This document shows, one piece after another, positions 47,770 through 55,800 of a stretch of 64,000 nt of DNA. The notes beneath the pieces were generated by a model, which saw only the letters and a program-made list of their open reading frames with translations, was not told where the DNA came from and searched no databases. Positions within the stretch are counted from its first letter, which is position 1, and every line of letters starts with the position of its first letter. Made by a program: the position numbers and the translations under genes. The stretch is from Amia ocellicauda (taxonomy: Eukaryota; Chordata; Actinopteri; Amiiformes; Amiidae). The stretch spans positions 37,788,921 through 37,852,920 of the forward strand of contig NC_089860.1 in NCBI RefSeq assembly GCF_036373705.1. Direction: 5' to 3'.

Positions 47770-50700
47770 CATTATTAGCTGAGTGGTCCCAGGCAACACA
47801 GATCCTGCTCTTGTAGTTTGCAGTGTTTCGCTCTCTGGTGAATGATTAAACATCATATTGTGAAACGCTGAAAGGGCTCCTCTGAGTCGGAGATTAATCT
47901 TTCGCTCTTCAGATGCAGCCGATGAAACTCTCCTGACTGAGGTGACCTGAGGTATTTGATTGAGAGACCTCGTGTCTCATGTCAGCGCTGTGTTCTTGTC
48001 TGCTTTCCCCAGCTCTGGAGCCCGTGTCTGGCATCAGTGTGTCATCATATCGACACACTGGCCTCTGGGTTCACTGGACACCCCTAGCATCACAAGTTGT
48101 CAACTATGTGGTCGAATGGTGTGTCGTGTCGGACACAGAGCCCTGCCTGATCTCTTTCCTAGTGGTGCCGAGGAACCACACGAGCGCCGCGATCACCGGT
48201 ACGTCTCGCCAGCATCCGGCCTCAGATTTCGATTGCGTCCAGAGTCTTGGGCACCTGCCTGGGGAGTGACTTCTGGTGCTTTTCCTTTGCCATCGTAGTT
48301 CATATCAATGTGGGGCGTGACTGTGTATGACAGACATCAGACTTGATAGAAAGGCCTTTATCCAGTAGATCAGGGAAAGGGCTGTAAAAGCAGGATTCCT
48401 AAAGTCACATCAAACCAAGGTGCTCTAGTGAGTCTGCGGTTCAATCCTCTTCCCCCCCAGAGTCTTTAAATTGATGTGGCTGAAAGTGTGTTTGAGATGA
48501 ATTATGATTAAGGGGAATCTTGCCCACAGTCACAGGTCAGCTGCTTGTATCTCATTGTCAATTTGTTTTTCTAAAAAGATACCAAACGCACTGATGTGCC
48601 AAATGCACATTAGAAGGTAAATGTAGCTTTTTGTTTTTGTAGAAAACGTGGAGCCCTACAGACTGTATAGAGTCTCTGTGTATCCGCTGTACAGGAATGG
48701 GATCGGACGGCCTCTTGCTGCAGAAGGATATTCAGAGCAGAAGGGTAGGTGCAGATGTGTCTAAATATTGAAGAAAAAACATCTGGTTTCCTCTTGGGAA
48801 ACTACAGACACAAGACAATGACAGAGCAGAGGATCAGAGGCCCTGAGAGTGCAATGCTTTGTTCTCCCTGCATAATACAAAGCAGATGCTGGGGACTTAT
48901 CAATACATTTATTTTATTTTCCATTGCTCTGTAAAGCGCTCTCTGTCTACCCTGTGAAGGGCTCCATACAAATAGAAATTGATTGAATTGATTGATTGAT
49001 TGACAATTTGTCTAATTCTGAATAGCTCAAATCCCAAAAATTCATATTAAAGTTGGGCTAAATCCAGAATTAAATCTTTAATACAGATTTGCTTGTTTCC
49101 TTCATGGAGATCCCCCCCCCCCCCACCACTGGCTGTTGAATAAGTTCATATTCTTGGTGCTGCGGTGCCTTTGGAGGCCACAAGGGGGTGCTGTTGTTCC
49201 AGGTTTAAGTGGCTGCAGGTTTCTGTCCTTCCCCAGCCAAGTAAAAGCATCTGAAATGTGACAATTATTCTTCATATCTGTACAAGTACGGTCATGTATT
49301 TATCAAGCATCCAGAATGGACCCCTACACCCTGAACACCTCTCTCTGTCCCCCGTGCAGCCCCCTCGACAGCTCCAGCGATGGAAGTAGGAGCTATAACC
49401 GACTCCCAGGTGGAGCTGAGCTGGCAGGAAATCCCAGTGGATGAGAGGAACGGATTCATCCGGAGCTATACGGTTTTCTACTCAGACGAGGGGGGCGACA
49501 CTGAGGGTGAGCGAGGAGTCGCATCATCGTGTCGTGGGCTGGCGGCCGGCTGTGGCTCCTTCTGACCCCGAGTCTTGTGATTTCAGGAGTGATTGTCGAA
49601 TCTCCGCAGAGACACGTGACCCTCAGAAACCTGAAGCCCTCGTCGCTGTACAAGGTGTTCATCATGGCAAGCTCTGAGGGGGGGAGTGCGAATGGGACGC
49701 TCATCATGTTCAGAGCAAGCGAAGTGGGTGAGTGCCAGTCTGGGAGATCCACAGCATCCCTGGGGTGAAGAATGAACGCAATTAAATCACAGTGTGGGCA
49801 ATTCAGTTCATCACATCCAGAGCATCGCCGGAGTCAGATCAGGGGTCTGTGGGTTCAGGGGTCAGATCAGGGGTCTGTGGGCTCAGGGGTCAGATCAGGG
49901 GTCTGTGGGCTCAGGGGGTCAGATCAGAGGTCTGTGGGTTCAGGGTATCAGATCAGGGGTCAGATCAGGGGTCTGTGGGCTCAGGGGTCAGATCAGAGGT
50001 CAGATCAGGGATCTGTGGGTTCAGGGGTCAGATCAGGGGTCTGTTTGCTCAGGGGTCAGATCAGGGGTCAGATCAGGGGACTGCGGGCTCAGGGCATCAG
50101 CTGCTCCATCTGGAAGCACGTTCTCCCATCGGTGTGAAAGATGCACTGCAGATATTTTAGGCCAGACTGGGGTGAAAAAGGAAGAGGGAATGATGGGAAA
50201 CATGAAAAAAAAAAAGAAAAAACAACTCAAATACAGTCGTGATGCAATTTCACTCAGATTTCTGCAGGGTGTGACGGCGGTAAAAACGAACTCCTGTCAA
50301 CATGTGTTTCTTTTCAGATTCATGGAATTTTCTGTCCACCGTTTTGCCTGCCTGCATCGGTCTCCTTGTGTTCTCCGTGGTCACGCTGTCAGCCTGCTTC
50401 ACCAAGAGGGACAGGTGCGCTGTAATATTATCACTGGGGGAAGAGGAGCTATGTGGAGAAAATAGAATCAATGGAGTGGCAGTCAAACGTTTTACTAACT
50501 CACTAAAGGTTTTAACTCAATCAATCAACTGGAATCTCAACGTTTTCTCTAAACTATGAACACGTCTCATTATTATTATTATTTTAATTTCTTGGCAGAT
50601 GCCCTTATCCAGGGCGACTTACAACATAAGTGCAAAACACTTATTCATAAACAAGTAGAGTTTAATATATTATATTGCTTAAAATAACTGAATTGCTAAA

Positions 50701-51104
50701 TAATACAGTTTCAAATGAGGGATGTGAATAATTTAATCTACATTTGTATACATATATGTGTTTATCGAGCCTTTATAGTGCTTATGAATTCCTCGCTGTC
50801 ATGTTTTGATGTTAGATGTAGATCTCATAGCTGCTGAATCGCAATGCATGAAGCTGAAGTGATTTTTGTGTAAACCTCTCGTTCTGTCCCTGAAGTCTGA
50901 AGCTGCAGTTTTGGCCGATGGTCCCAGACCCAGCAAACAGCAGCCTGCATAAGTGGACCCAGACTGAAACTCTGAAGGTGAGAGACAGTGTGGAGATGAT
51001 TATTATTATTAGAATGAGATTAGCATTATTACTATTGATTTTATTCGTATTTTATCAGATGATTATGATTAAATATTTACTTAAACTGGTGGTCTGCAAG
51101 GTCC

Positions 51105-51135
<31 letters not shown>

Positions 51136-51682
51136 TAATATAACTTTTCCCTTGAAGGATATTAACCCTTTCCAAGACCTGCAAGACCCCTCCCCAGTGA
51201 ACATCTCCAGGTTCAGTATTCTAGATATTTCTGGACACAAGTCAGAAAAGGAGGAACAGAAACCTGATGTCACGGCTGTGGATGGACCCTGGCCATCACA
51301 GGGCCGCTCCATCGGGCTGGACGGCACCCCCCCCGCCTCCGCCCCCTTCGAGAGGCGCTGTGAAGGAACTCAGGCTAAGGACTACCTGAATTACTCGGGG
51401 GTGCCCTATGCCACCGTGGTGTTCAGCGCCTACAAAAGCCAGCAGGGCGCCCCGCCGGCTTACCTCCGGTCCGACTCCACTCAGCCGCTCCTGCAGGACC
51501 TGTCCCCGAGCCCGAAGCAGTACGAGAACCTGTGGTTCAGCGCCAATAAAGATGAGGACGCCTCCTTTATAGGGAGTCAAGTGACCAAAGACAAGGAGGT
51601 GGGGAGCAGTGCATTCTGGGATGACTTCCCCCTGCTTAGTGCCCTGAAAATAGAGGAGACTGACATTGAGAGTGTTTCCTAA
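35047..51682 (+). CDS. csf3r: Granulocyte colony-stimulating factor receptor, complete coding region in 15 exons
   Basis: This is a type I cytokine receptor that binds G-CSF at the myeloid cell surface and signals through JAK/STAT. Fifteen exons with AG/GT borders join in frame to 2,529 nt (842 residues plus stop; human CSF3R is 836). Residues 1-21 are the signal peptide, 22-122 an Ig-like domain, 123-323 the cytokine-receptor homology module with WSDWS at 309-313, 324-416, 417-512 and 513-608 three fibronectin III domains, about 613-635 the membrane helix, 647-653 box 1 (WPMVPDP), and 669-842 the tail. The tail contains DSTQPLL followed by SPK-x-YENLWF, which matches the mammalian C-terminal block. 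Each fibronectin domain is split over two exons, as in the gp130 family. The next gene is mrps15, as in human. I saw no frameshift or premature stop. LIFR- or IL-12R-type receptors are excluded by the tail motif and the neighbour. The borders are my own reading and have no transcript support. Confidence 0.95.
36095..37050 (-). mobile_element. Tc1/mariner DNA transposon with DD36E spacing, N-terminally deleted transposase
   Basis: About 30-bp terminal inverted repeats starting CACTCACCTAAAGG lie at both ends and match nearly perfectly. They are flanked by TA at 36093 and 37051. The copy is 956 bp, against about 1.6 kb for a full Tc1, and lies in csf3r intron 1 in opposite orientation. A 251-codon open frame (36127-36882, minus strand) carries the catalytic half: [17 protein letters not shown] and [11 protein letters not shown] count 36 residues between the second Asp and the Glu, so this is DD36E and not the usual DD34E. 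The DNA-binding N-terminus is missing, so the copy should be inactive. Confidence 0.93.
36127..36882 (-). pseudogene. Transposase fragment (catalytic domain), Tc1 DD36E type
   Basis: This is a 251-residue frame with no internal stop covering the end of the second helix-turn-helix region, the linker, and the whole DDE domain. It begins at [18 protein letters not shown], inside the second DNA-binding subdomain. About 90-100 N-terminal residues are absent. It lies inside the transposon at 36095-37050. Confidence 0.9.
37676..38166 (-). mobile_element. CR1-type LINE 3' end
   Basis: The element reads on the minus strand. Its 3' terminus (AGAACATAAGAAAG) is at 37677, followed by the family tail and the end of the reverse-transcriptase frame ([21 protein letters not shown]). 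It is cut at about 38166 by an LTR-like insertion. It may be the 3' part of the copy at 39692-41290, though sequence between them is also missing. Confidence 0.85.
38167..39691 (-). mobile_element. Unclassified LTR-like insertion between two CR1 segments
   Basis: This stretch of about 1.5 kb separates two CR1 pieces and matches neither. On the minus strand it has GGCATAAAAG near 39298-39289, a TATA-like box followed by a GC-richer leader, and starts near 39700 with TGTAGCG. That arrangement suits a solo LTR of a retrovirus-like element, but I could not match the ends or find a target duplication. It contains no long frame. Confidence 0.35.
39692..41290 (-). mobile_element. CR1-type LINE fragment: ORF1 esterase end and endonuclease region
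   Basis: On the minus strand, 40949-41287 encodes an ORF1-like SGNH/esterase domain ([24 protein letters not shown]), typical of CR1/L3 ORF1. 39692-40507 encodes the end of an AP-endonuclease domain ([18 protein letters not shown]) and the linker towards reverse transcriptase ([14 protein letters not shown]). The stretch between the two (40510-40945) is frame-broken. In the esterase the usual G-D-S reads R-D-S, so the nucleophile context is altered. Homology stops at about 39692, where an LTR-like sequence abuts. It lies in csf3r intron 1. Confidence 0.85.
41291..41660. other. Sequence 5' of the CR1 fragment
   Basis: There is no coding potential. It may be the CR1 5' region. Two direct copies of ACTTCAATTTAGGCAAACT lie about 30 bp apart (near 41500 and 41533). 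Confidence 0.4.
41761..42063 (+). CDS. csf3r: csf3r coding exon 2: Ig-like domain
   Basis: It follows CCCCTACAG, ends before GTAAGT, and is phase 1 at both ends, as is usual for an Ig domain. It encodes residues 22-122 with cysteines at 28, 48 and 54 and a later Cys in the YLACF strand. In mammalian CSF3R this N-terminal Ig domain takes part in forming the 2:2 ligand-receptor complex. Confidence 0.92.
42632..43195 (-). mobile_element. CR1 3' region in csf3r intron 2
   Basis: Minus orientation, from CATAAGACCATAAGAAAG to CAATTCTACACTTT. It is one of the longest tail copies here and useful as a family reference. Confidence 0.88.
43940..44069 (+). CDS. csf3r: csf3r coding exon 3: CRH domain 1, first half
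   Basis: The acceptor is CTCCCTAG and the donor GTAAGG; the exon ends in phase 2. It encodes a [10 protein letters not shown] start followed by FTCTW, the paired cysteines and C-x-W motif that mark the first half of a class I cytokine-receptor homology module. Confidence 0.93.
44527..44693 (+). CDS. csf3r: csf3r coding exon 4: CRH domain 1, second half
   Basis: The acceptor is TTCTCAG and the donor GTACTG. It starts in phase 2 and ends in phase 1. The segment [14 protein letters not shown] is the typical last strand pair of this domain. Confidence 0.92.
44855..44945 (+). repeat. SINE/L2-type tail fragment in csf3r intron 4
   Basis: TCACCTGGGATAAAGGTATC and GGCTAAATAACTT followed by a TAG/TAA repeat, a degraded version of the common fish tail. 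Confidence 0.6.
45040..45203 (+). CDS. csf3r: csf3r coding exon 5: CRH domain 2, first half
   Basis: The acceptor is TGTTTTCAG and the donor GTACTT; it ends in phase 0. It starts with [11 protein letters not shown], the proline-rich hinge at the start of the second CRH domain, and includes the LEVDLRFKA strand. Confidence 0.92.
45765..45906 (+). CDS. csf3r: csf3r coding exon 6: CRH domain 2 with WSxWS box
   Basis: It starts in phase 0 after GAACTAG and ends before GTGTGT. It contains [18 protein letters not shown], the class I receptor signature, with WSDWS at residues 309-313. The human motif lies at nearly the same position. Confidence 0.95.
46343..46416 (+). CDS. csf3r: csf3r coding exon 7: fibronectin III-1, first half
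   Basis: This short 74-nt exon (phase 1 to 0) lies between TTCTTCCAG and GTAGGA. It encodes [13 protein letters not shown] and LQLVWK, the opening strands of the first membrane-proximal fibronectin domain. Confidence 0.9.
46564..46668 (-). mobile_element. CR1 3' terminus just before csf3r coding exon 8
   Basis: Minus orientation. It includes GAGGAGGCCATTCGCCCC and CCAAGGATCCTATCC. It ends 38 bp before the exon at 46707. Confidence 0.85.
46707..46911 (+). CDS. csf3r: csf3r coding exon 8: fibronectin III-1, second half
   Basis: The acceptor is TTCCTGCAG and the donor GTTTGG (a weaker donor). It encodes VSYHVFHGS, a Cys-rich stretch, and [17 protein letters not shown], a typical FnIII G-strand region. 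A CR1 tail ends about 38 bp before the acceptor. Confidence 0.91.
47717..47778 (+). repeat. (TTA)n microsatellite in csf3r intron 8
   Basis: About 20 TTA units with one C interruption. Confidence 0.9.
48013..48198 (+). CDS. csf3r: csf3r coding exon 9: fibronectin III-2, first half
   Basis: The acceptor is TTTCCCCAG and the donor GTACGT; phase 1 at both ends. It contains GLWVHWTP and YVVEWCVV, the B and C strands of a gp130-type fibronectin domain. Confidence 0.92.
48643..48744 (+). CDS. csf3r: csf3r coding exon 10: fibronectin III-2, second half
   Basis: The acceptor is TTTTTGTAG and the donor GTAGGT. It contains [22 protein letters not shown], the E-G strands of the domain, including the usual L/Y-x-Y-x-V pattern. 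Confidence 0.92.
48924..49004 (+). repeat. L2-type 3' tail with (TTGA)n in csf3r intron 10
   Basis: CTCTGTAAAGCGCTCT and GTGAAGGGCTCCATACAAAT followed by a GATT repeat, as in L2/SINE tails. Confidence 0.6.
49360..49506 (+). CDS. csf3r: csf3r coding exon 11: fibronectin III-3, first half
   Basis: The acceptor is CCGTGCAG and the donor GTGAGC. It contains [20 protein letters not shown], very like the corresponding segment of gp130-family receptors (W-x-x-I-P...RNG-x-I). An 80-bp intron follows. Confidence 0.93.
49587..49727 (+). CDS. csf3r: csf3r coding exon 12: fibronectin III-3, second half
   Basis: The acceptor is GATTTCAG and the donor GTGAGT. It contains [28 protein letters not shown] minisatellite begins about 100 bp past the donor. 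Confidence 0.92.
49828..50102 (+). repeat. Minisatellite in csf3r intron 12
   Basis: About 275 bp of a 28-bp unit (GTCTGTGGGCTCAGGGGTCA plus GATCAGGG), with some short units made of GTCAGATCAGGG alone. Roughly ten units are present and most differ by single bases. All three + frames are open through it, which produces spurious ORFs. Confidence 0.9.
50318..50414 (+). CDS. csf3r: csf3r coding exon 13: transmembrane segment
   Basis: The acceptor is CTTTTCAG and the donor GTGCGC. It encodes residues 609-640: a hydrophobic helix (about 613-635) followed by TKRD, the positive stop-transfer segment. Confidence 0.93.
50570..50640 (-). repeat. SINE/L2-type tail in csf3r intron 13
   Basis: On the minus strand GTAAGTCGCCCTGGATAAGG is followed by GCATCTGCCAAGAAATTAAA and an AAT repeat. 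Confidence 0.75.
50896..50977 (+). CDS. csf3r: csf3r coding exon 14: box 1, JAK-binding segment
   Basis: The acceptor is CCCTGAAG and the donor GTGAGA; it goes from phase 2 to 0. It encodes [16 protein letters not shown]. The W-P-x-V-P-D-P core is box 1, which binds JAK kinases in this family, and the W-P-x-V-P-D-P spacing matches mammalian CSF3R. Confidence 0.95.
51105..51140 (+). repeat. (TAA)n microsatellite just before csf3r last exon
   Basis: About 11 TAA units, ending about 18 bp before the acceptor at 51157. It occupies the place where the branch point is expected. Confidence 0.9.
51158..51682 (+). CDS. csf3r: csf3r coding exon 15: cytoplasmic tail and stop
   Basis: It follows CCCTTGAAG and ends in TAA at 51680. 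It encodes residues 669-842. Tyrosines lie at 744, 747, 752, 760, 770 and 790. Y760 is in YKSQ, a YxxQ STAT3-type site, and Y790 is in YENL, a YxN Grb2-type site matching human Y764 in the mature-protein numbering. A TAA trinucleotide repeat ends about 18 bp upstream of the exon. Serine and acidic residues dominate the extreme C-terminus. Confidence 0.95.
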   Translation, partial: DINPFQDLQDPSPVNISRFSILDISGHKSEKEEQKPDVTAVDGPWPSQGRSIGLDGTPPASAPFERRCEGTQAKDYLNYSGVPYATVVFSAYKSQQGAPPAYLRSDSTQPLLQDLSPSPKQYENLWFSANKDEDASFIGSQVTKDKEVGSSAFWDDFPLLSALKIEETDIESVS

Positions 51683-52265
51683 TTATATAGGGGGCAAGAG
51701 GTCCCTACTCTTGATCTCTTGAGTGATATGAGAGACGTTGTCTATCATTTTCAGAAGCAGTGATGCTTTCCCGTAGTGCATCTCTGTGGCTCTCGAGGCA
51801 TCGGCTCACAGCAGGAGACTCAGATCTCGAAATGAGCGGCCGGGGCTCGACAACCACAGCAGCCAACTCAGCAACAACTGTGTCTGAAAGTGTCCGCACC
51901 CGTCGCTCTGCTCCGATTCATTCCGCTTCAGAAGTTTTTGGGCATTAAACTATACCGATGTGTTTGTTAAGCGCTGGTTTGGCCGAGAGGCATCTGTACA
52001 TGGAATTGAGAGGACCATGCGATCAGTACAGTGTACTTACAACTAAACAAATCTGTGGATGACGTACTTCTTCTGATCGCAGCTGTGCCTGCCAGGGCGT
52101 CGGCGCAGGGATTGTTCAGCGGGTTTTGTTGTTCTTGTTTTTTAAATCTCCCCAATGGAAGTAGGGAGATCACATTTTGTTTTATTTGTTTGTACAGTTT
52201 AGTGTCAGCGTGTCAGAATGCTCACCATGAGGGAAAATAAAATGCAAATATAGCTCAGCTGTTGG
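51683..52265 (+). other. csf3r: csf3r 3' UTR with candidate poly(A) signal
   Basis: The stop codon is followed by about 550 nt without further coding potential. AATAAA lies at 52236-52241, so the transcript probably ends near 52255-52265. The length is inferred from this signal only. Confidence 0.5.
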
Positions 52266-53289
52266 TTCACACATTTAGCATTGCTTGCATGTGCACAAAG
52301 GTATCTTTTTTGTTAATGTTACATTCTTGTAAACTGAAATAATACACCAAATGGTGTTCAAGGTCAATGAACAATACACTACCACACAAATGAATACAAT
52401 AACCAGTCACGGGTTTCTTCCTTCAGTGTCTATGAGAAATATGATTATAAATGCCTAAAGGTGTGCTGAATGTATGTTACTTAAATTCAGCAATAAGACT
52501 TTGAACAATTTAAAACAATACAAATCTCTATGGGAAGTCTTGCTAAGTGTACAAATACTATTTTAACCAATAGTAATTCAGTAAGTAAGTAATCCCATAA
52601 AGAGTGAATATCACAGAAACAGTAAAGGAGGTCATTATAATGTCGTTATACTTTGAAACTGAGGTTTTCCAAAGCACATGATATTTACTTTTGTGTTACA
52701 AAAAAATAAGTCAATTCATATTTACACATAAATGTGAGGAATTTATTACATTATATTTCAGGTAATGTAGACAATGTGTGAATAATCTGAATGTGCTCTA
52801 TTTGTGTTGCTGAAGTGATGCCACTGTAATATTACACCAACTTTAAATCTCCACAGCAAACCATTGAACGTGCAATATAAGCATAACTGGCCTGGAACAG
52901 TTGGCAACAATTGATTCAGTGGCTCCTGTATTACATTAAATTTCCTTTCTTCAATTCCTGCTGCCGTGTCTGATTTCCCTACCTCATGTTATTAACATAA
53001 TTTAAAACATAGTTAATAGGCAGTACATGTTAAAAAACTAACTTAATCACATCTGATTGGTTACAGCAGGGCTGCACAGTCACACCTGATTGGCTACAGC
53101 AGGGCTGCACAACTCTGGCCCTTAGGACTACAGGGTGCTCTGGGTTTTTATGCCTTTTGCCTTCATTATTAACTAAGTGGACTCATTAAACTGGACCCCT
53201 CTAACTTTTCCCTGGTATGAAAGGATCTATAAAATGTATCGGACTGCATTTCACAACAACATTGGTGCACTGTAATTATTTGTATGATT
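52266..53289. other. Intergenic between csf3r and the hAT element
   Basis: AT-rich, with one short tandem duplication at 53055-53110. No gene is seen. Confidence 0.5.
53055..53110 (+). repeat. Short tandem duplication
   Basis: Two copies of a ~32-bp unit containing GATTGGTTACAGCAGGGCTG or its GGCTACAG variant. Confidence 0.75.
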
Positions 53290-53297
53290 GTTAATAG
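53290..53297 (+). repeat. Target-site duplication, left, of the hAT element
   Basis: GTTAATAG matches 54407-54414 exactly. Confidence 0.9.
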
Positions 53298-54406
53298 TAT
53301 GGATGCAGTGATATATATATATATCGGCCAGCTATCCGTATCAGTCGATATTGGCAAAATGTAAAGACTACTGGCCGATTGCTTTAAAATGATATTGCTG
53401 ACGTCTAAATACGCATCCAATTTGCTCTACTTGTGTGCCTTTAAACACATGTGGATGGCATGCACGAACTGGGATGGTACTTAAGCGCCAGGCTGCTGTG
53501 TTGGGCCTGGTTAGACGAGAGTGCCGCAGTGTCAATCAGGACAGCAGCGGCCATTTGTAACACATGTTCCACTGAAGTGTCAACAGGAAGCTTGGGAAAC
53601 TATTTCAACACATCAATTTCAGTAGCAAAATCTACTTTTACTGAATAATATTTATATCCAAATGTTTTTCTTATGATCTATATGTATAATTAGTATAATT
53701 ATTATTGCTCAGTTGTTCCAGTTGGCAATGCACTGTTATGTTTGTGTGTAAACTACATAAGATGGCAATTTATTTTTAAGGAGCATTTTTAATATATTGG
53801 TCCATTTGACTGGTTTTGGTGCTTGTACTAGGCAGCCTAATTTGAAATGTTGGCACTTCTTGTGTTAAACCATCCCTGAACAAGTTTGAAACACACGATT
53901 ACGGGTCAAAATGGAAAGACAAAATAAATAAACAAAATAAATAAACAAAAATAGGTCTCTGGGAGCCGCACGTTGGGACCCCTGACCCGACCCAACCCCC
54001 TAGGCAGCTTGTTCATAATCTGTTGCAGTTCAGTTAATAAAGCCTAACACAATTTACATCCAGGGATTGTAGCTACAATTACACATAAAGAGAGATGTGT
54101 ATTTTTTTTATTAATTATAATTTATTTTTCTACTCATTGTGCCTGGTTTTTTTTTTTTCAATAAATGGGAAAACAACGTTTGTTGTGGAAGAATGTTACA
54201 GAAATTAATACTAAAAGTTGTTCCATTACTTTGTAGTTGTATAATTTAATTTGTGTTAATTAAAAATCATAATCAAAAGCAAAAACATGATTTATTTGAT
54301 GCCAGAGAACAAATACGTAAATAAATAACAAAATCGGCATCAACGGCCACTTGTACTATATGAATATCGTCTATCAGCTCAGAATTGTCATATCAGTGCA
54401 TCCCTA
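53298..54406. mobile_element. Non-autonomous hAT DNA transposon
   Basis: The terminal inverted repeats are TATGGATGCAGTGATAT at the left and ATATCAGTGCATCCCTA at the right. An exact 8-bp duplication, GTTAATAG, flanks them at 53290-53297 and 54407-54414. An 8-bp duplication is the hAT signature. There is no transposase frame in the 1.1 kb, so it was mobilised in trans. Internal sequences near both ends (ATCGGCC) resemble known fish hAT non-autonomous families. Confidence 0.9.
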
Positions 54407-54414
54407 GTTAATAG
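54407..54414 (+). repeat. Target-site duplication, right, of the hAT element
   Basis: GTTAATAG matches 53290-53297 exactly. Confidence 0.9.
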
Positions 54415-54989
54415 TAGTAGTGTTAGTAGTAGAAAGTATCAGTATAAGTTGTACTAGCAGTATTATTGCTGTGTCTTCACATATTTCTGTTTATACGTTG
54501 CATATACTTATATTTGATTTCTTTTTTGTTGTTGTTGTTCTAAGTGCATTTCTGTATTTTTTATTTTATTTTCCTCAATGATTTGAATAAAGCCTACTGC
54601 TGTTTGATTGTCATACTATGGCAGAATTTGAATAAACTGTAGTGTTTGTTTCTTTATTCTGTGAATGGGGGGGGTCCTTTTCCTCTGTTTTGTTGTGGGT
54701 GGAAGTATTACAGGAAAGCTCATTTGTATGGATTACAATATCATTAAGGGTTGTGTGTTTTGAATAAAGAGTTGTTTAAAACTGTCATGTGTCTGTGCAT
54801 ATATTGTCATTAAAATAGCACATGGAAACCTCTTGGATTTGTGACGTACAAATGACTGCACAACCACTGTGCATGTTCTCAAGACGTTCAATCTACTTTC
54901 TAAATCAAATGAAAAGGCATAAATCAGATACATTTGTATTATATTATGGGATTCCAAATAGTAAACTATGAGACATATAGAGAGTGATA

Positions 54990-55260
54990 TTTATTATTGA
55001 TTTCTTATCCAGGGCGACTTACAAAACATAAGAACATTATAAAAGGGCAGTCTAGAATACAGATCAAAACATAGTACAACGTTGTGTCATCCTTCTTGCT
55101 TTGCATTACTAGTACTCGTATTTTATCTCGTATACACTTGTGTAACTTGGAATTTGTAAAATGTATTATGCCTTGAATTGCACTGTGTTATTGCACTTTG
55201 TATTGCTCTTATATTTTGTCTGGACAAGGGCGTCTGCTAAGAAATCAATAATAATACAAA
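54990..55260. repeat. Pair of inverted SINE-type tails about 200 bp apart
   Basis: The left tail (54992-55040) is minus-oriented and the right tail (55218-55255) plus-oriented. Both end in AAGAAATCAATAATAA. The 200 bp between are AT-rich and unrecognised. Confidence 0.7.
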
Positions 55261-55637
55261 AATAATAGTACAAATTTCAAGTTCAAAATTTGATATATAA
55301 TATACATCTATTTATATAAGTATATATAATATAAATAAAAGGAGGGGCAAAAACAATAATCCTACAAATAATTACATCTAAATTATGTTTAAATGCAATG
55401 CTGATCGTGCAGGAATAAAGTTACATAAATTAAATATTAATCTTCTCTCCCAAAGCATCACACAGTGAGAGTGTTATCGGGCATCGATTACTCTGCCCTT
55501 CCTGGAAGGACATGCATTGCTCCTGTCTGATGAAAATGGCCGCCACCAGGTAGGGACGGCAGCGGGGGCATTGCACGGAGCATCGCACACTGTCAAGGAC
55601 TTTGATTAAGTGAAGCGTCCGGCGTGCGAAGCCGAGG

Positions 55638-55800
55638 ATGCTCTTAAGAAGGGCGCTGAGAGCCGCGTCTTGTGTCCGGGAATGGAGCTCCATCGCCGTC
55701 GCTGCGCAGAGCAGCGTGCGGCCGGCAGGACGGGCTCCCAGCGTGGCTGCGGTCCGAGCCGTGTCGGAGCGGTGGACGAGCGGGCAAGGGCTCCCCGGTG
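55638..55800 (+). CDS. mrps15: mrps15 exon 1: mitochondrial targeting sequence
   Basis: The ATG at 55638 starts MLLRRALRAASC, an amphipathic Arg-rich presequence. The donor is GTGAGT and the exon ends in phase 1. The exon is GC-rich and lies in a CpG island. No other in-frame ATG lies downstream in the exon. Confidence 0.88.

Noticed and set aside
49828..50102. CRISPR-like repeat spacing
   Set aside because: Units are contiguous with no unique spacers, and the context is a vertebrate intron.
49772..50465. Plus-strand frames of 121-223 codons
   Set aside because: They are produced by the 28-bp minisatellite, whose unit lacks stops; they lie in a csf3r intron.
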